NCBI GenBank assembly: GCA_964564635.1
Contig: CAZMAR010000001.1
Span: 124,001-188,000, forward strand
Source: Tepidaquicella sp964564635
GTDB taxonomy: Bacteria; Bacteroidota; Ignavibacteria; Tepidaquicellales; Tepidaquicellaceae
Length of the DNA: 64,000 nt
Reading direction: 5' to 3'
Part shown: positions 17,231 to 26,339 of the stretch, one piece after another
Numbering within the stretch: the first letter of the stretch is position 1
How the letters are laid out: every line of letters begins with the position of its first letter
Position numbers and translations under genes: made by a program
Notes under the pieces: model-generated
Databases searched by the model: none
The model's input: the letters and a program-made list of their open reading frames with translations, nothing else
Told to the model about the DNA's origin: nothing

Positions 17231-20086
17231 TCATTTCTTATCAACAGGTGGTGCCGTACAAACAAGGTTTCTATCGCCGTAAGCGTCATTTATTCTACTT
17301 ACTGAAGGCCAAAATTTATTTCTTTTCAAACTGTCTACCGGGAATGCTGCTTTTATTCGTGAATATGGGTGTTGCCAGTTATCGGAAGATATCTCAATAG
17401 CAGTATGCGGTGCATTTTTTAATAAATTATCTGTATCACTTATTTTCCCATCTTCTATTTCTTTTATTTCTTCCCTTATAGAAATCATTGCATCACAAAA
17501 TCTATCCAGTTCATATTTTGATTCGCTTTCTGTCGGCTCTACCATCAATGTGCCCGGTACTGGAAAAGATACTGTGGGAGCATGAAATCCATAATCCATT
17601 AATCTTTTAGCAACATCAATTGCATCTATCTTAATTTTATGTTTAAAATCTCTTAAATCAAAAATTAATTCATGCCCTACCCTACCTTTGCTTCCAGTAT
17701 AAAGAACTTTGTAATATTTCTCTAATCTACTTTTTATATAATTAGCATTTAAGATTGATAACTTAGTAGCCTTCTTTAACCCCTTTGTTCCCGACATCAA
17801 TATATATGCATAAGAAATAGATAAAATGCCAGCACTTCCGAATGGGGCTGAAGAAACAGCTTTTAAAGTGGATTGAGTAGTATTTATAAAATGTCCTGGT
17901 AAGAATTTAACTAAATGTTCTGCTACTGCAACCGGTCCTTCTCCTGGACCACCACCACCATGAGGTATAGCAAATGTTTTGTGTAAATTTAAGTGACAAC
18001 AATCAGCACCAATTTTTGCAGGAGATGTTAAGCCAACTTGAGCATTCATATTAGCACCATCCATATAAACCTGACCTCCATATTTATGCACAATGTTACA
18101 AATTTCTACTATATTCTCTTCAAATACTCCGTGTGTAGAAGGATAGGTTACCATCAAAGCTGCAAGAATATCTTTATTCTCGGAAGCTTTTTTTTCTAAA
18201 TCGTTTATATCAATATTTCCACCTTCATCACATTCAACTACAACAACTTTCATACCTGCCATAACCGCGCTTGCTGGATTTGTACCATGCGCCGAATGTG
18301 GAATAAGAACGACATTTCTATTTTTTTCACCTCTTGAAATATGATATTTTCTAATCATCATTAAACCAGTATATTCTCCCTGTGCACCTGAATTAGGTTG
18401 AAATGTGATTCCAGCAAAACCTGTAATCTTGCATAAATAATCTCCGAGTTCGGTAATTAGTTGTTTATAGCCTTCTACCTGATAATCAGGTGCAAAAGGA
18501 TGAATCTCTGTGAACTCGGGATAAGTTACTGCAACCATTTCGATAGCAGCATTTAATTTCATCGTACAGGACCCAAGTGGAATCATAGAACCAGTGAGAG
18601 ATAAATCCTTATTCTCAAGTGATTTAACATAGCGCATAAATTCCATTTCAGAATAATATTTGTTAAATACAGGATGTGTCAGGAAAGCTGATTTCCTTTT
18701 AAATTTTTCAGGAAACTCACTTTTAATTTCTGAATATTCCTCAACTAAATTGTTTGCACAATCGTAACCAGTAAAAATTTCAATTATCTCTTTAATATCA
18801 TCTATAGTAGTTTGTTCATTAATGCTTATATAGATTAGATTGTTCTGATATCTGAAATTAACGCATCTATTTTCTGCTCTTTGTTTTATTTCCTCGATAG
18901 TTTTGGGATTGTCAAATTCAAATCTCAAAGTATCAAAATAAATTTCATTTCTTTGATTAAAACCATTTTTCGAAAGCGTATTATTCAATATAACAGTTAG
19001 TTTATGTATCCTATCAGCAATTGCCTGAAGCCCGCACGGTCCATGATATATAGCGTACATAGCTGATATAATTGCTAAAAGAACCTGTGAGGTGCAAATA
19101 TTACTTGTTGCTTTCTCACGTTTTATATGCTGTTCTCTGGTTTGGAGAGCCATTCTATAAGCAACATTATTAAATTTATCAATTGACACACCAATTATTC
19201 TTCCGGGCATAAACCTTTTGAATTCTTCCTTAGTAGAAAAATACGCTGCATGTGGTCCTCCATACATCATAGGAACTCCGAATCTTTGTGTACTTCCAAC
19301 AGCAACATCAGAACCAAATTCTCCAGGTGGGGTTAATAATACAAGTGACATAATATCTGCTATTGTGATAGTATAAATATTTTTGCTATGTGCTTTTGCA
19401 AATAATTCTTTGTAATCAATAACTTCTCCATCTGAATTTGGGTATTGAACAATAATAGCAAAATAATTTTCATTCAATTCAACACTATTAATATCTCCAA
19501 TCTCAACTTCAATATTTAACGGTTCAGCTCTCGTTAAAATTACATCAATCGTTTGCTGAAAACATTTATCAGAAACAAAAAATTTATTTGCATTTTTATT
19601 CTTTTTTACATTATTACACATTATCATTGCTTCTGCAGCAGCTGTCCCTTCGTCTAAAAGTGATGCATTTGCAATTGGTAAACCGGTAAGGTCAACAATC
19701 ATCGTTTGAAAATTAATCAATGCTTCAAGTCTGCCCTGTGATATTTCTGCTTGATATGGTGTATATTGTGTATACCATCCAGGATTTTCCAGTATATTCC
19801 TTTGTATCGCTTTTGGTAATATAGTGGGATAATATCCAAGCCCCTGATATGATTTAAATATCTTATTTTTAGATGCTATTTCTTTAATTCTTTTAAGATA
19901 TTCAAATTCACTTACTTCATCAGGTAAATCCAATTCCTTATCTAATCTAATATCTTCTGGGATTGTCTGGTCAATTAATTCATCAAGTGAACTAACTCCA
20001 ATAGTTTTTAGCATTTCTTTAATTTCTGCTTCTCCAGGACCAATATGTCGGTCTATGAATCTGTCGTGAAATTCAAATTTTTTCAT
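17231..20086 (-). CDS. gcvP: Glycine dehydrogenase (decarboxylating), P-protein
   Basis: The ~950-residue protein carries both halves of the P-protein in one chain. Recognisable parts are the N-terminal FIDRHIGPG, the YTPYQAEISQGRLEALINFQ segment, and the PLP-lysine motif LNLHKTFAIPHGGGGPG near residue 700. The enzyme decarboxylates glycine and passes the aminomethyl group to the lipoyl arm of GcvH. I prefer the ATG at 20086 (MKKFEFHDRF) over the TTG at 20095. It is the first gene of a long minus-strand run; the other cleavage-system genes (gcvT, gcvH, lpd) are not here. Confidence 0.96.
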   Translation of the reverse strand: MKKFEFHDRFIDRHIGPGEAEIKEMLKTIGVSSLDELIDQTIPEDIRLDKELDLPDEVSEFEYLKRIKEIASKNKIFKSYQGLGYYPTILPKAIQRNILENPGWYTQYTPYQAEISQGRLEALINFQTMIVDLTGLPIANASLLDEGTAAAEAMIMCNNVKKNKNANKFFVSDKCFQQTIDVILTRAEPLNIEVEIGDINSVELNENYFAIIVQYPNSDGEVIDYKELFAKAHSKNIYTITIADIMSLVLLTPPGEFGSDVAVGSTQRFGVPMMYGGPHAAYFSTKEEFKRFMPGRIIGVSIDKFNNVAYRMALQTREQHIKREKATSNICTSQVLLAIISAMYAIYHGPCGLQAIADRIHKLTVILNNTLSKNGFNQRNEIYFDTLRFEFDNPKTIEEIKQRAENRCVNFRYQNNLIYISINEQTTIDDIKEIIEIFTGYDCANNLVEEYSEIKSEFPEKFKRKSAFLTHPVFNKYYSEMEFMRYVKSLENKDLSLTGSMIPLGSCTMKLNAAIEMVAVTYPEFTEIHPFAPDYQVEGYKQLITELGDYLCKITGFAGITFQPNSGAQGEYTGLMMIRKYHISRGEKNRNVVLIPHSAHGTNPASAVMAGMKVVVVECDEGGNIDINDLEKKASENKDILAALMVTYPSTHGVFEENIVEICNIVHKYGGQVYMDGANMNAQVGLTSPAKIGADCCHLNLHKTFAIPHGGGGPGEGPVAVAEHLVKFLPGHFINTTQSTLKAVSSAPFGSAGILSISYAYILMSGTKGLKKATKLSILNANYIKSRLEKYYKVLYTGSKGRVGHELIFDLRDFKHKIKIDAIDVAKRLMDYGFHAPTVSFPVPGTLMVEPTESESKYELDRFCDAMISIREEIKEIEDGKISDTDNLLKNAPHTAIEISSDNWQHPYSRIKAAFPVDSLKRNKFWPSVSRINDAYGDRNLVCTAPPVDKK

Positions 20087-20326
20087 ATATAACAAATTTA
20101 AATTAATATAAAATAATACAAATATAAGATTATTATGTAGTAAACTAAATTCAAAAATATTACTAAGTAATAATAAAAAAATGAATTGAAATATTTAAAA
20201 ATTTTTAGCAATAGAAATTTAAAAAATACAATATATGGTTTTTCTTCTTTTTCTTTTAATAATAATTTTTATACAACTCTTTTGTCTTTCAAGTGTAAAC
20301 CTAAATTGTTATTTTTAAAACAATTT

Positions 20327-21595
20327 ATGAAAAAAGAATTAATTAGGAAACCAACAGGTACACTTGATATTTTACCTGAAGACTCTTTTAAGAGACGACA
20401 TATAGAATTGGAGTTGTGCCAAATCTTTTCAATATACAATTACAAAGAGATACGAACACCAGCTTTTGAAAAAACAGAATTATTTAAAAGGGGTATTGGA
20501 GATTATACTGATGTTGTATCAAAAGAAATGTATTCTTTTCATAATAACGAATTTACTTTGAAGCCTGAGATGACTGCACCTGTAATTCGAGCATATATTG
20601 AAAACAATCTTGATAATTTGCCGGGCTTAGTAAAATTATTTTATATATCAAATATGTATAGGCATGAAAGACCTCAGGCAGGAAGGTATAGAGAATTTTG
20701 CCAGTTTGGTGCAGAAGCAATTGGAAGTGATAGCTATTTAATAGATGCTGAGATGATTTCACTTAGTACAAAAATTCTTGAAAACTTTGGAATAAAAAAT
20801 TTTATAACCAAAATAAACACTATTGGCACTCCAACAGAAAGGAAGGATTTTCTTAAAGATTTAAAAAAATTTTTAAAAGAGCACATAGACTCATTGACCG
20901 AAACAAGTAAAAACAGACTTGAAAAAAATCCTCTTAGAATTCTTGACACAAAGGATAAAAAAGAGATTGAAATTCTTAAATCAGCACCGAGATTATATGA
21001 TTACCTGAAATATGAAACAAAAAAACATTTTGAAGCCGTACTGAATTTGCTTCAAAAAATTAATGTAAAGTTTGAAATTGATTATAATTTAGTACGTGGT
21101 TTTGATTATTATACCTCAACAACATTTGAGATTATATCAGATGAATTAGGTTCACAAAATGCAATAATAGGCGGAGGGAGATATGATAACCTTATTGAAG
21201 AATTAGGTGGCAAACCAACTCCTGCAATTGGTTTCGCTTGTGGGATAGAAAGATTATTATATCTAATGGAAAGAAACAATTACAAATTCCCCTCTGAAGA
21301 ACCGCTTACACTGTATATAGTAACTTTCGATGATGAAACAAGGGAATTGGCAATAAAAACACTCATAAAATTGAGAGAAAATAATATTAAATGTGATACT
21401 GACTATCAAAACAAAAGTGTTAAAGCACAAATGAAAGAGGCAAATAAAATTAATAGTGAATTTACAATAGTTTTAGGTGATAAAGAACTACAGAGCGGTA
21501 AAGCATTTATTAAAAGAATGAAAGATGGGAAAGAATTTGAAATAAATTTGAGTGAACTGGAAAAAATAAATTTTAGTAAATATAGAGAATTATGA
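20327..21595 (+). CDS. hisS: Histidyl-tRNA synthetase
   Basis: The ATG at 20327 gives 422 residues, the normal size; an in-frame upstream start at 20186 would add 47 unconserved residues. Class II motifs are present: motif 2 in RHERPQAGRYREFCQFGAE, the histidine-specific RGFDYYTSTTFEI, and GGGRYDNLIEELGG with motif 3 in AIGFACGIERL. A C-terminal anticodon-binding domain follows. The enzyme charges tRNA-His. It overlaps the next small gene by 4 bases (ATGA). Confidence 0.97.
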   Translation: MKKELIRKPTGTLDILPEDSFKRRHIELELCQIFSIYNYKEIRTPAFEKTELFKRGIGDYTDVVSKEMYSFHNNEFTLKPEMTAPVIRAYIENNLDNLPGLVKLFYISNMYRHERPQAGRYREFCQFGAEAIGSDSYLIDAEMISLSTKILENFGIKNFITKINTIGTPTERKDFLKDLKKFLKEHIDSLTETSKNRLEKNPLRILDTKDKKEIEILKSAPRLYDYLKYETKKHFEAVLNLLQKINVKFEIDYNLVRGFDYYTSTTFEIISDELGSQNAIIGGGRYDNLIEELGGKPTPAIGFACGIERLLYLMERNNYKFPSEEPLTLYIVTFDDETRELAIKTLIKLRENNIKCDTDYQNKSVKAQMKEANKINSEFTIVLGDKELQSGKAFIKRMKDGKEFEINLSELEKINFSKYREL

Positions 21596-22005
21596 GAACG
21601 AAACAGGTTAGAGCCCCGAAATTAAAATATGAATATGAATTATACATTAGTTACGAATATGATGTATTAAGGAAACAAAGATATATTCTTTTTGAATTTA
21701 GAACCGTTAAAATATTTAAAAATTTTTTATACACTATAAATGTTCAAAACAATATCTTTCATGATGAAAAGATTATTGAATTTAATATAGAAGGACTATC
21801 AGCCCCAGTAGTAGATTTTTCACAATCAGGATATGCATCATATAAGTATAAATTTTATGATTTCACTTATAACAATTATCAACTGAAAATTTTAAGAGAT
21901 GGAAAAAATCCAATTTACTATACATTAAGTTTTAAATTCGAAAAAATTTATATATTAACAAAACCTAAGAATTCATTTATTGAACTTTTAATTAAAGAAG
22001 AATAA
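21592..22005 (+). CDS. Small hypothetical protein, translationally coupled to hisS
   Basis: The 137-residue protein is rich in Tyr, Phe, Lys and Ile, looks beta-rich, and has no signal peptide, cysteine cluster or recognised motif. Its ATG overlaps the hisS TGA (ATGA) and lgt begins 3 bases after its stop, so all three should be made from one transcript. Gene context suggests constitutive expression but no role. I do not recognise a family. Confidence 0.6.
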   Translation: MRTKQVRAPKLKYEYELYISYEYDVLRKQRYILFEFRTVKIFKNFLYTINVQNNIFHDEKIIEFNIEGLSAPVVDFSQSGYASYKYKFYDFTYNNYQLKILRDGKNPIYYTLSFKFEKIYILTKPKNSFIELLIKEE

Positions 22006-22008
22006 AAA

Positions 22009-22815
22009 ATGCATCCAAAGTTATTTGAAATATTTGGTATTCCAGTCTATAGTTATGGTTTAATGTTAGGGTTAGCGTTTTTAATTGGTAGTTACATCTT
22101 TACAAAGGAATTGAAAAGAATGGGTTTAGATGAAAATCTTGGCGTAACCATAACTGTATTAGCAATAATTGGTGGTATCATAGGAGGTAAAATATTTTAT
22201 ATTATTGAAGAATGGAATTTTGGAAAAGGCGCATCTATAAAGTCATTGCTTGGCTCCGACTTATTTTCTCCAGCAGGTTTGACCTTTTATGGAGGTTTAA
22301 TATTAGCAATAGTTTTAATTTACATTTATATTAAATATAAAAAACTTCATTTTCTGCAGATTATTGATGCTATGGTTCCAGGTGCTACAATTGCTTATGG
22401 TATAGCAAGGATTGGGTGTCACCTTTCTGGTGATGGTTGTTATGGTATTCAAGTGAATAATACTTTTTGGGAATTTTTAGGATGTGAATATTCTAAAGGT
22501 ATAGTTCCTACTACTCCAGGAGAATTAGTACACCCAACTCCGTTATATGAATTAGGATATGCAGTAATAATTTTTATTTTATTATGGCTTATGAGGAAAA
22601 ATACTAAATATTACGGTCAATTATTTTATTATTATTTGATACTTACTGGTATAGGAAGGTTCTTAGTTGAATTCATAAGAAGGAATCCCAAAGTAATATT
22701 GAATTTATCACAGGCTCAGATAATCTCAATTATTATGATAATACTGGGAGTTCTTTTACTTATATATAATAATAAAAAATACAAAGCTAAAGAAGCAGAA
22801 CTTAAAAAAGAATAA
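22009..22815 (+). CDS. lgt: Prolipoprotein diacylglyceryl transferase
   Basis: The 268-residue polytopic protein has the Lgt signature around ARIGCHLSGDGCYG and the conserved N-terminal YSYGLMLGLAFLIG; an Arg-containing GRFLVEFIRRNP lies near the C-terminus. Lgt moves diacylglycerol from phosphatidylglycerol to the lipobox cysteine of prelipoproteins in the inner membrane. Candidate substrates in this window are the PstS-like and M48 lipoproteins. It has a Lys-rich cytosolic tail. Confidence 0.95.
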   Translation: MHPKLFEIFGIPVYSYGLMLGLAFLIGSYIFTKELKRMGLDENLGVTITVLAIIGGIIGGKIFYIIEEWNFGKGASIKSLLGSDLFSPAGLTFYGGLILAIVLIYIYIKYKKLHFLQIIDAMVPGATIAYGIARIGCHLSGDGCYGIQVNNTFWEFLGCEYSKGIVPTTPGELVHPTPLYELGYAVIIFILLWLMRKNTKYYGQLFYYYLILTGIGRFLVEFIRRNPKVILNLSQAQIISIIMIILGVLLLIYNNKKYKAKEAELKKE

Positions 22816-22887
22816 TATAATACCTTGTATTAAATATTGAATAAAATTAAATTTAAGGTTTTTATTTGAAATTATATATAAACTTTT

Positions 22888-23043
22888 ATGAAAAGAACAT
22901 ATCAACCAAGCAACAGAAAAAGGAAAAATAAACACGGCTTCAGAAGTAGGATGTCCTCTAAAAATGGCAGGCAAGTTTTAGCAAGGAGAAGAAAAAAAGG
23001 AAGAAAAAAACTCACTGTTAGTGATGAATTTACTCGTAAATAA
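22888..23043 (+). CDS. rpmH: 50S ribosomal protein L34
   Basis: The 51-residue highly basic protein begins MKRTYQPSNRKRKNKHGFR and continues with RMSSKNGRQVLARRRKKGR, the standard L34 pattern. It carries a slightly longer C-terminal tail (LTVSDEFTRK) than most L34. It opens the classical rpmH-rnpA-yidD-yidC cluster and starts 72 bases after lgt. Confidence 0.97.
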   Translation: MKRTYQPSNRKRKNKHGFRSRMSSKNGRQVLARRRKKGRKKLTVSDEFTRK

Positions 23044-23058
23044 CATCACAATTTAAAA

Positions 23059-23514
23059 GTGGAAATAAATTATAAACTTCCTAAGAAAGAAATTCTCAGA
23101 GGATTCCGGGCTTTTAAAAAAGTTTTGGGTTCATCGAAATATTACGATAGAAATAATGTAAGAGTTTTTTATAGAGTTGATTTTAATTATTCCTCACAGG
23201 ATATAGAACGGAATAAAAAACCACCTATAAACTTTATACGAGTTGGAATATATGTACCAAAACGAAAAATTAATAAATCAAGCAAAAGGAATCGTTTGAA
23301 AAGATTGCTTAAAGAATCATATAGACTTAATAAAAATATTCTTTCTGAATTATATAATGAAAAATTTAGAATTGCGTTAATATTTTCATTAACAGAAATT
23401 GGTTTTGAGAGATTCAGCAATACCAAAAATTTTAAATTGCAGAATCTTTTGGATGATGTGCAATTTTTATTACATAAAATTAAAAAAAATATAAATAAAG
23501 AGATAGTTGGTTAA
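23059..23514 (+). CDS. rnpA: Ribonuclease P protein component
   Basis: The 151-residue basic protein has the RnpA landmarks: KLPKKEILRGFRAFKKVL at the start and the RNR-containing helix KRNRLKRLLKESYRL near residue 77. It binds RNase P RNA and helps mature tRNA 5' ends. It starts with GTG at 23059, 15 bases after rpmH. It is somewhat longer than typical, with a loop of charged residues (SSQDIERNKKPP) between strands. Confidence 0.93.
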   Translation: MEINYKLPKKEILRGFRAFKKVLGSSKYYDRNNVRVFYRVDFNYSSQDIERNKKPPINFIRVGIYVPKRKINKSSKRNRLKRLLKESYRLNKNILSELYNEKFRIALIFSLTEIGFERFSNTKNFKLQNLLDDVQFLLHKIKKNINKEIVG

Positions 23515-23743
23515 ATTCATTTTAATAAAATTAATAAGGTTTTATCAAATTTTTATTTCACCTTTATTTCCCCCATCCTGTAAATTTGAGCCTACTTGCT
23601 CTAATTATTTTATAGAAGCATTACAAAAATATGGAATTTTTAAAGGAATGTTTCTTGGAATTAAACGTATACTTAGATGTAATCCCTTCACCAGAGGAGG
23701 TTATGACCCTGTTCCACATAAAAATTTTAAAATGCATAACTAA
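23507..23743 (+). CDS. yidD: Membrane protein insertion efficiency factor YidD
   Basis: The 78-residue protein has the invariant YidD pattern: RFYQIFISPLFPPSCKFEPT, then CSNYFIEALQKYG and CNPFTRGGYDPVP. It starts with TTG at 23507, overlapping the rnpA end by 8 bases, and yidC follows 8 bases later. YidD sits at the inner membrane and supports YidC-mediated insertion. Confidence 0.95.
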   Translation: MVKFILIKLIRFYQIFISPLFPPSCKFEPTCSNYFIEALQKYGIFKGMFLGIKRILRCNPFTRGGYDPVPHKNFKMHN

Positions 23744-23751
23744 ATTGCTTT

Positions 23752-25620
23752 ATGGATAAAAAATCTATCATTGGTTTTATTTTGATCGGTGTTATACTTA
23801 TTGTTTGGGTATATATAATGTCTCAGCAGAAGCCTAAAACACAACCAGAAAAACAAAAGACCGAAAATATACAAAAGGACACAATAGTTAAAGATTCTGT
23901 TCATAAAGATAGTATTAAAACTGAAACAAAAAAAGATACAGTTGACAAAAACGCAAAATTGATTGATAAGTACGGTAAGTCATTCTATAATTTATCAATA
24001 GATTATGCAAGAACGGATTCAACTTTGATAGATGAAAAAATAATAATCCTTGAAAATGATAAGGTTTATATGGAATTCACAAACTATGGTGGTGCAATAA
24101 GAAAATATATTGTTAAAAATTTAAAAAAGTGGGATGGCGATACAATTCAATTAATAGATTGGAAAGCAGGAAAAGAGTTAAGCTTATTTTTTACAAATAA
24201 GGATGGGAAAAATATTTATACAAAAGATTTAGTTTTCAATTGTAATTATAAACCCTGGCAAAGAATCGATATAGAAAAACAGCAGGATTTTAAATTAATT
24301 TATAACTTATTTATTAATTCAGATAGTTCACAAGTAATTAGAAAAATATATACCTTCAATCCTTCTTCTTATGAGTTCGATGTAAAATATGAACTTTTAA
24401 ATTCTGATAAGTTTATTTCAAATGCATATTACGAAGTTACCTGGGGTTCTTCCTTGAATTTAACTGAATACAGAAGCGATGAAGAGGCAACATTCTCTGA
24501 AGCTTATGCTTATATGGGAGGAGAAATTACAACTTTAACAGCTGAAAAATTTGATACCTATAACGAGAAAAAGATTTCTGGAACCACAGATTATGTATCA
24601 ACAAGAAATAAATATTTTGGTGTTTTTATAATTCCCCTGTCTCGAAAAGGTGATGGTGCATATCTGCGTGGTATTAAAGAAAAATTGAAAGATGAAGGTG
24701 TAAGAAATATTTATGAAATTGCTGTGAGAATGGATATTAAGAATGAAAAATCTGATACTGCAACTTTCCAGATTATACTTACACCGATTGATTACAAAAT
24801 ATTAAAATCTTATAATAAGGAATTGGAATTAACAATGAGGTTTCCTTTAGACTTCATTGTTAGACCAATAGCTCAGTATTTCATTATTCCATTTTTCCTA
24901 TTCCTTCATAGTTTCATACCTAATTATGGTATTGTGATAATAATATTTGCTATCGTATTAAAAATTCTGCTTAATCCACTTACAAAAAAGCAAATGGAAT
25001 CTATGAAAAGAATGGGAAAGCTCAGTCCAAAAATAAATGAAATAAGGGAAAGATATAAAGATGACCCAAATAAGGCAAACGCTCAAATAATGAAATTATA
25101 CAAGGAAGAAAAAATAAACCCTGCGGGTGGTTGCTTACCTTTGCTCTTACAGTTACCGATTCTATATGCACTTTTCGCTGTTTTCCGATCAACAATAGAA
25201 CTTAGACAGGCGCACTTTTTCTGGTGGATAAAAGATTTATCTACTCCTGATGTAATATTTACTTTACCGTTCAAAATTCCATTGTTTGGTATAAATCAAA
25301 TTGCAGGTGTAGCAACACTTATGGGTATAACTATGTTCATTCAGCAAAAAATGACAGTGACAGACCCAAAGCAAAAAATGATGGTTTATCTAATGCCTAT
25401 TTTACTAACATTTCTGTTCTATAGTTTTCCCTCCGGATTAAATCTATATTACTTTGTATTTAATTTGTTATCTATAATACAGCAGATATATAATACAAAA
25501 TATAAAAAAGAAAAACCAGAAGAGGAGAAACCCAAAAAAGAAGTAAAAAAGAAGAAATCTTTTATGGACAGAGTTGCAGAATACGCGGAAAAAAAGGGGA
25601 AAGAATCTCGCAGAAGGTAA
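23752..25620 (+). CDS. yidC: Membrane protein insertase YidC
   Basis: The 622-residue protein has an N-terminal helix (about 4-22), a Lys/Asp/Thr-rich linker, a large periplasmic beta domain (about 75-340), and the conserved five-helix insertase core. The core includes NPLTKKQMESMKRM, PAGGCLPLLLQLPILYALF and a final basic tail. It inserts inner-membrane proteins alone or with SecYEG. It closes the rpmH cluster, and its stop lies 7 bases from the 3' end of the convergent tmRNA gene. Confidence 0.96.
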   Translation: MDKKSIIGFILIGVILIVWVYIMSQQKPKTQPEKQKTENIQKDTIVKDSVHKDSIKTETKKDTVDKNAKLIDKYGKSFYNLSIDYARTDSTLIDEKIIILENDKVYMEFTNYGGAIRKYIVKNLKKWDGDTIQLIDWKAGKELSLFFTNKDGKNIYTKDLVFNCNYKPWQRIDIEKQQDFKLIYNLFINSDSSQVIRKIYTFNPSSYEFDVKYELLNSDKFISNAYYEVTWGSSLNLTEYRSDEEATFSEAYAYMGGEITTLTAEKFDTYNEKKISGTTDYVSTRNKYFGVFIIPLSRKGDGAYLRGIKEKLKDEGVRNIYEIAVRMDIKNEKSDTATFQIILTPIDYKILKSYNKELELTMRFPLDFIVRPIAQYFIIPFFLFLHSFIPNYGIVIIIFAIVLKILLNPLTKKQMESMKRMGKLSPKINEIRERYKDDPNKANAQIMKLYKEEKINPAGGCLPLLLQLPILYALFAVFRSTIELRQAHFFWWIKDLSTPDVIFTLPFKIPLFGINQIAGVATLMGITMFIQQKMTVTDPKQKMMVYLMPILLTFLFYSFPSGLNLYYFVFNLLSIIQQIYNTKYKKEKPEEEKPKKEVKKKKSFMDRVAEYAEKKGKESRRR

Positions 25621-25627
25621 TTTTTTG

Positions 25628-25982
25628 TGGAAATGCCGAGAGTCGAACTCGGGTCCGGGATGAAGCCGATTAAAACATCTACATATTTAGTTTGTTATTA
25701 TTTCTCGTGATTCGAAGGTTAACAAACAACCCTTCTGAATCACCAGTCCAGGTTATTTTTCGTTTATTGGCTCTGGACACTCCAATAAACTATCCCGCCT
25801 TTGCGACATTTTATCACATTCCGGCAGGAGAGGAATCGTGATAAAATGGGTTGCTTAGTTTAATTAAGCAGCCAGTGCGTAGTTATCGGCATTTATTTTT
25901 TTACTACCTTTTTTTAGTGATGGTAGTAAACACTATATGCAGTTTTAACCATCTTACATCCCGTCGAAACCGTTGCATTCCC
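25628..25982 (-). ncRNA. ssrA: Transfer-messenger RNA
   Basis: The tRNA-like ends pair as a 7-bp acceptor stem (5' GGGAATG at 25982-25976, 3' CATTTCC followed by the discriminator A at 25628). The 5' end continues with the conserved GCAACGGTTTCGACGGGAT, and the T arm is CCGAG-TTCGACT-CTCGG. The internal reading frame ends in a tag coding ...ADNYALAA and stop, a typical degradation tag. CCA is not encoded. With SmpB (gene at 41553-42002) it rescues stalled ribosomes. Its 5' end is only 6 bases from the stop of the upstream hypothetical gene, so its promoter must lie within that gene or it is processed from a longer RNA. Confidence 0.97.
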
Positions 25983-25988
25983 AGATCT

Positions 25989-26318
25989 CTAATAAGTTTG
26001 TATATTAGAACTTGTATCTTGTTGTTTTTCTTCTTCTGGCTTTTCGTCAGACGTAATTTCCGGTATAATTTCAGTAGTTTCTTTTTTCTTAATAGAAATA
26101 ATAATACCAATTGGTATTACGACACAATATCCTAAAACAAGCAAAATAGGCGCTACAACAGTTGGAAAAAATCCATCAACAGAATTTTCAGATAAAAATA
26201 TGTATCCGATAATTATTAATACAATTCCTAAACCTATTATAGCAAAATTAAATTCATTAAGGTTAATATTAATAAACTCTTTCTTTTTTGTTTTTCTTTT
26301 TTTAATAACTTTTGCCAT
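25989..26318 (-). CDS. Small two-helix membrane protein (DUF3098-like)
   Basis: The 109-residue protein has a basic N-terminus (MAKVIKKRKTKKKEF), a first helix around 25-42, a short loop, a second helix around 53-76, and an acidic Glu/Lys/Thr-rich tail. The layout resembles small Bacteroidota membrane proteins such as DUF3098, but the match is by shape only. It sits just upstream of tmRNA on the same strand and 21 bases after the M20 peptidase start region, and probably has a separate promoter. Confidence 0.6.
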   Translation of the reverse strand: MAKVIKKRKTKKKEFININLNEFNFAIIGLGIVLIIIGYIFLSENSVDGFFPTVVAPILLVLGYCVVIPIGIIISIKKKETTEIIPEITSDEKPEEEKQQDTSSNIQTY

Positions 26319-26339
26319 ATAATAATCATAATAATTTTT

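Noticed and set aside
20186..20326. N-terminal extension of hisS by 47 codons
   Set aside because: Residues are unconserved and Phe/Asn-rich; the ATG at 20327 gives the normal family length.
25851..26135. Plus-strand ORF of 94 codons
   Set aside because: It lies antisense to the tmRNA and to the small membrane protein gene; its composition is Phe/Arg-rich and has no ribosome site.
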